In this document: piece after piece, positions 11,503 through 11,773 of the stretch | Position numbering within the stretch: the first letter of the stretch is position 1 | Layout: each line of letters starts with the position of its first letter | Origin: a bacterium | GTDB lineage: Bacteria > Sumerlaeota > Sumerlaeia > MVZB01 | DNA length: 11,773 bases | Assembly: GCA_023480605.1 (NCBI GenBank) | Contig: JAMCWS010000102.1 | Coordinates: forward strand, 1-11,773 | Direction of reading: 5' to 3' | Position numbers and translations under genes: made by a program | The notes under the pieces: generated by a model | The model's input: the letters and a program-made list of their open reading frames with translations, nothing else | Told to the model about the DNA's origin: nothing | Database searches by the model: none

Positions 11503-11773
11503 GGGATTCGATCGCCTCGGTCGAGTTTAGTCAGACTCCCCCCAGATCCACAAACTAAAACATCACAGGCAGCATCTCAATCCGCCGTCGCCTTTCATGC
11601 AATCCATCGCAGAGATTGCCTGGTTGGCTTACCCAATCGTTTACTTTCCCTGATCTTCAACAAATTATGATCCCATGTGGGCGCAAATGCAAACGAATAG
11701 AAGCTGACATAGGGGTCTGTATTTTTGTCAGCCAATCCTTTTTCAGCCTGCTGGCGGCTCGGTTCCTTCCTCG
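11503..11773. other. Upstream region of the PAAR unit, no gene recognised
   Basis: No supported coding sequence in 271 bases. A minus-strand promoter match lies at TTGCAT (11692-11687), 17 nt, CATAAT (11669-11664, five of six to TATAAT), which would leave a leader of roughly 155 nt before ATG 11502. A perfect 7-bp inverted repeat occurs at 11703-11732. The stretch is visibly less GC-rich than the genes beside it. Confidence 0.4.
11703..11732. repeat. Perfect inverted repeat GCTGACA / TGTCAGC
   Basis: GCTGACA (11703-11709) and TGTCAGC (11726-11732) are exact inverted copies around a 16-nt centre ATAGGGGTCTGTATTTT-like segment, containing GGGGTCTGTATTTTT. It may be a terminator of a gene beyond the right edge, a regulator site, or the terminal hairpin of a small mobile element such as those linked to Y1 (REP-associated) transposases. 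No transposase is visible. Confidence 0.5.

Overview
The window is GC-rich and comes from a bacterium that looks like a member of the Planctomycetota/PVC group or a similar polysaccharide-degrading, sulfatase-rich phylum. The evidence is two S1-type sulfatases, a secreted WbsX/GH99-like protein, a CUT1 sugar transporter with a fused binding protein and permease, a large secreted beta-helix protein with a Thr-Pro linker, and short 9-nt-period repeats between genes. No rRNA, tRNA or other phylogenetic marker is present, so the assignment is an inference.

Left part (1-7072), a probable sulfated-glycan locus. On the + strand are the 3' end of a sulfatase (3-353) and a secreted WbsX-domain protein (439-1629), separated by a very stable UUCG hairpin. 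These converge at about 1630-1797 with a minus-strand group. In transcription order that group is a fused sugar-binding protein/MalF-type permease (7072-4520), a MalG-type permease that starts inside the end of the previous gene at TTG 4527, and, after a 224-nt gap with its own promoter-like elements, a Tat-exported sulfatase (3394-1798). The sulfatase reading frame is broken by one base at a run of six C. The convergent junction holds an inverted pair of 9-nt-period ATGGGAC repeats. No transporter ATPase is present. A reasonable model is that the sulfatases remove sulfate from an extracellular glycan, the WbsX/GH99-like protein cuts it, and the transporter imports the product using an ATPase encoded elsewhere.

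Middle (7417-9414, minus strand): a secreted protein with an N-terminal IPT/TIG domain, a right-handed beta-helix, a conserved anchor-like segment, a Thr-Pro linker and a C-terminal PKD/Ig-like domain. A probable intrinsic terminator follows it.

Right part (9551-11502, minus strand): a two-gene unit, 11 nt apart. It encodes a PAAR-like spike protein with a poly-Gly linker and two extra C-terminal domains, followed by a HEAGH zinc-metallopeptidase-like protein without a signal peptide. This looks like the tip protein and cargo of a contractile injection system (type VI-like or extracellular). It is the most unusual item in the window. The last 270 bases hold a possible promoter for this unit and a perfect 7-bp inverted repeat.
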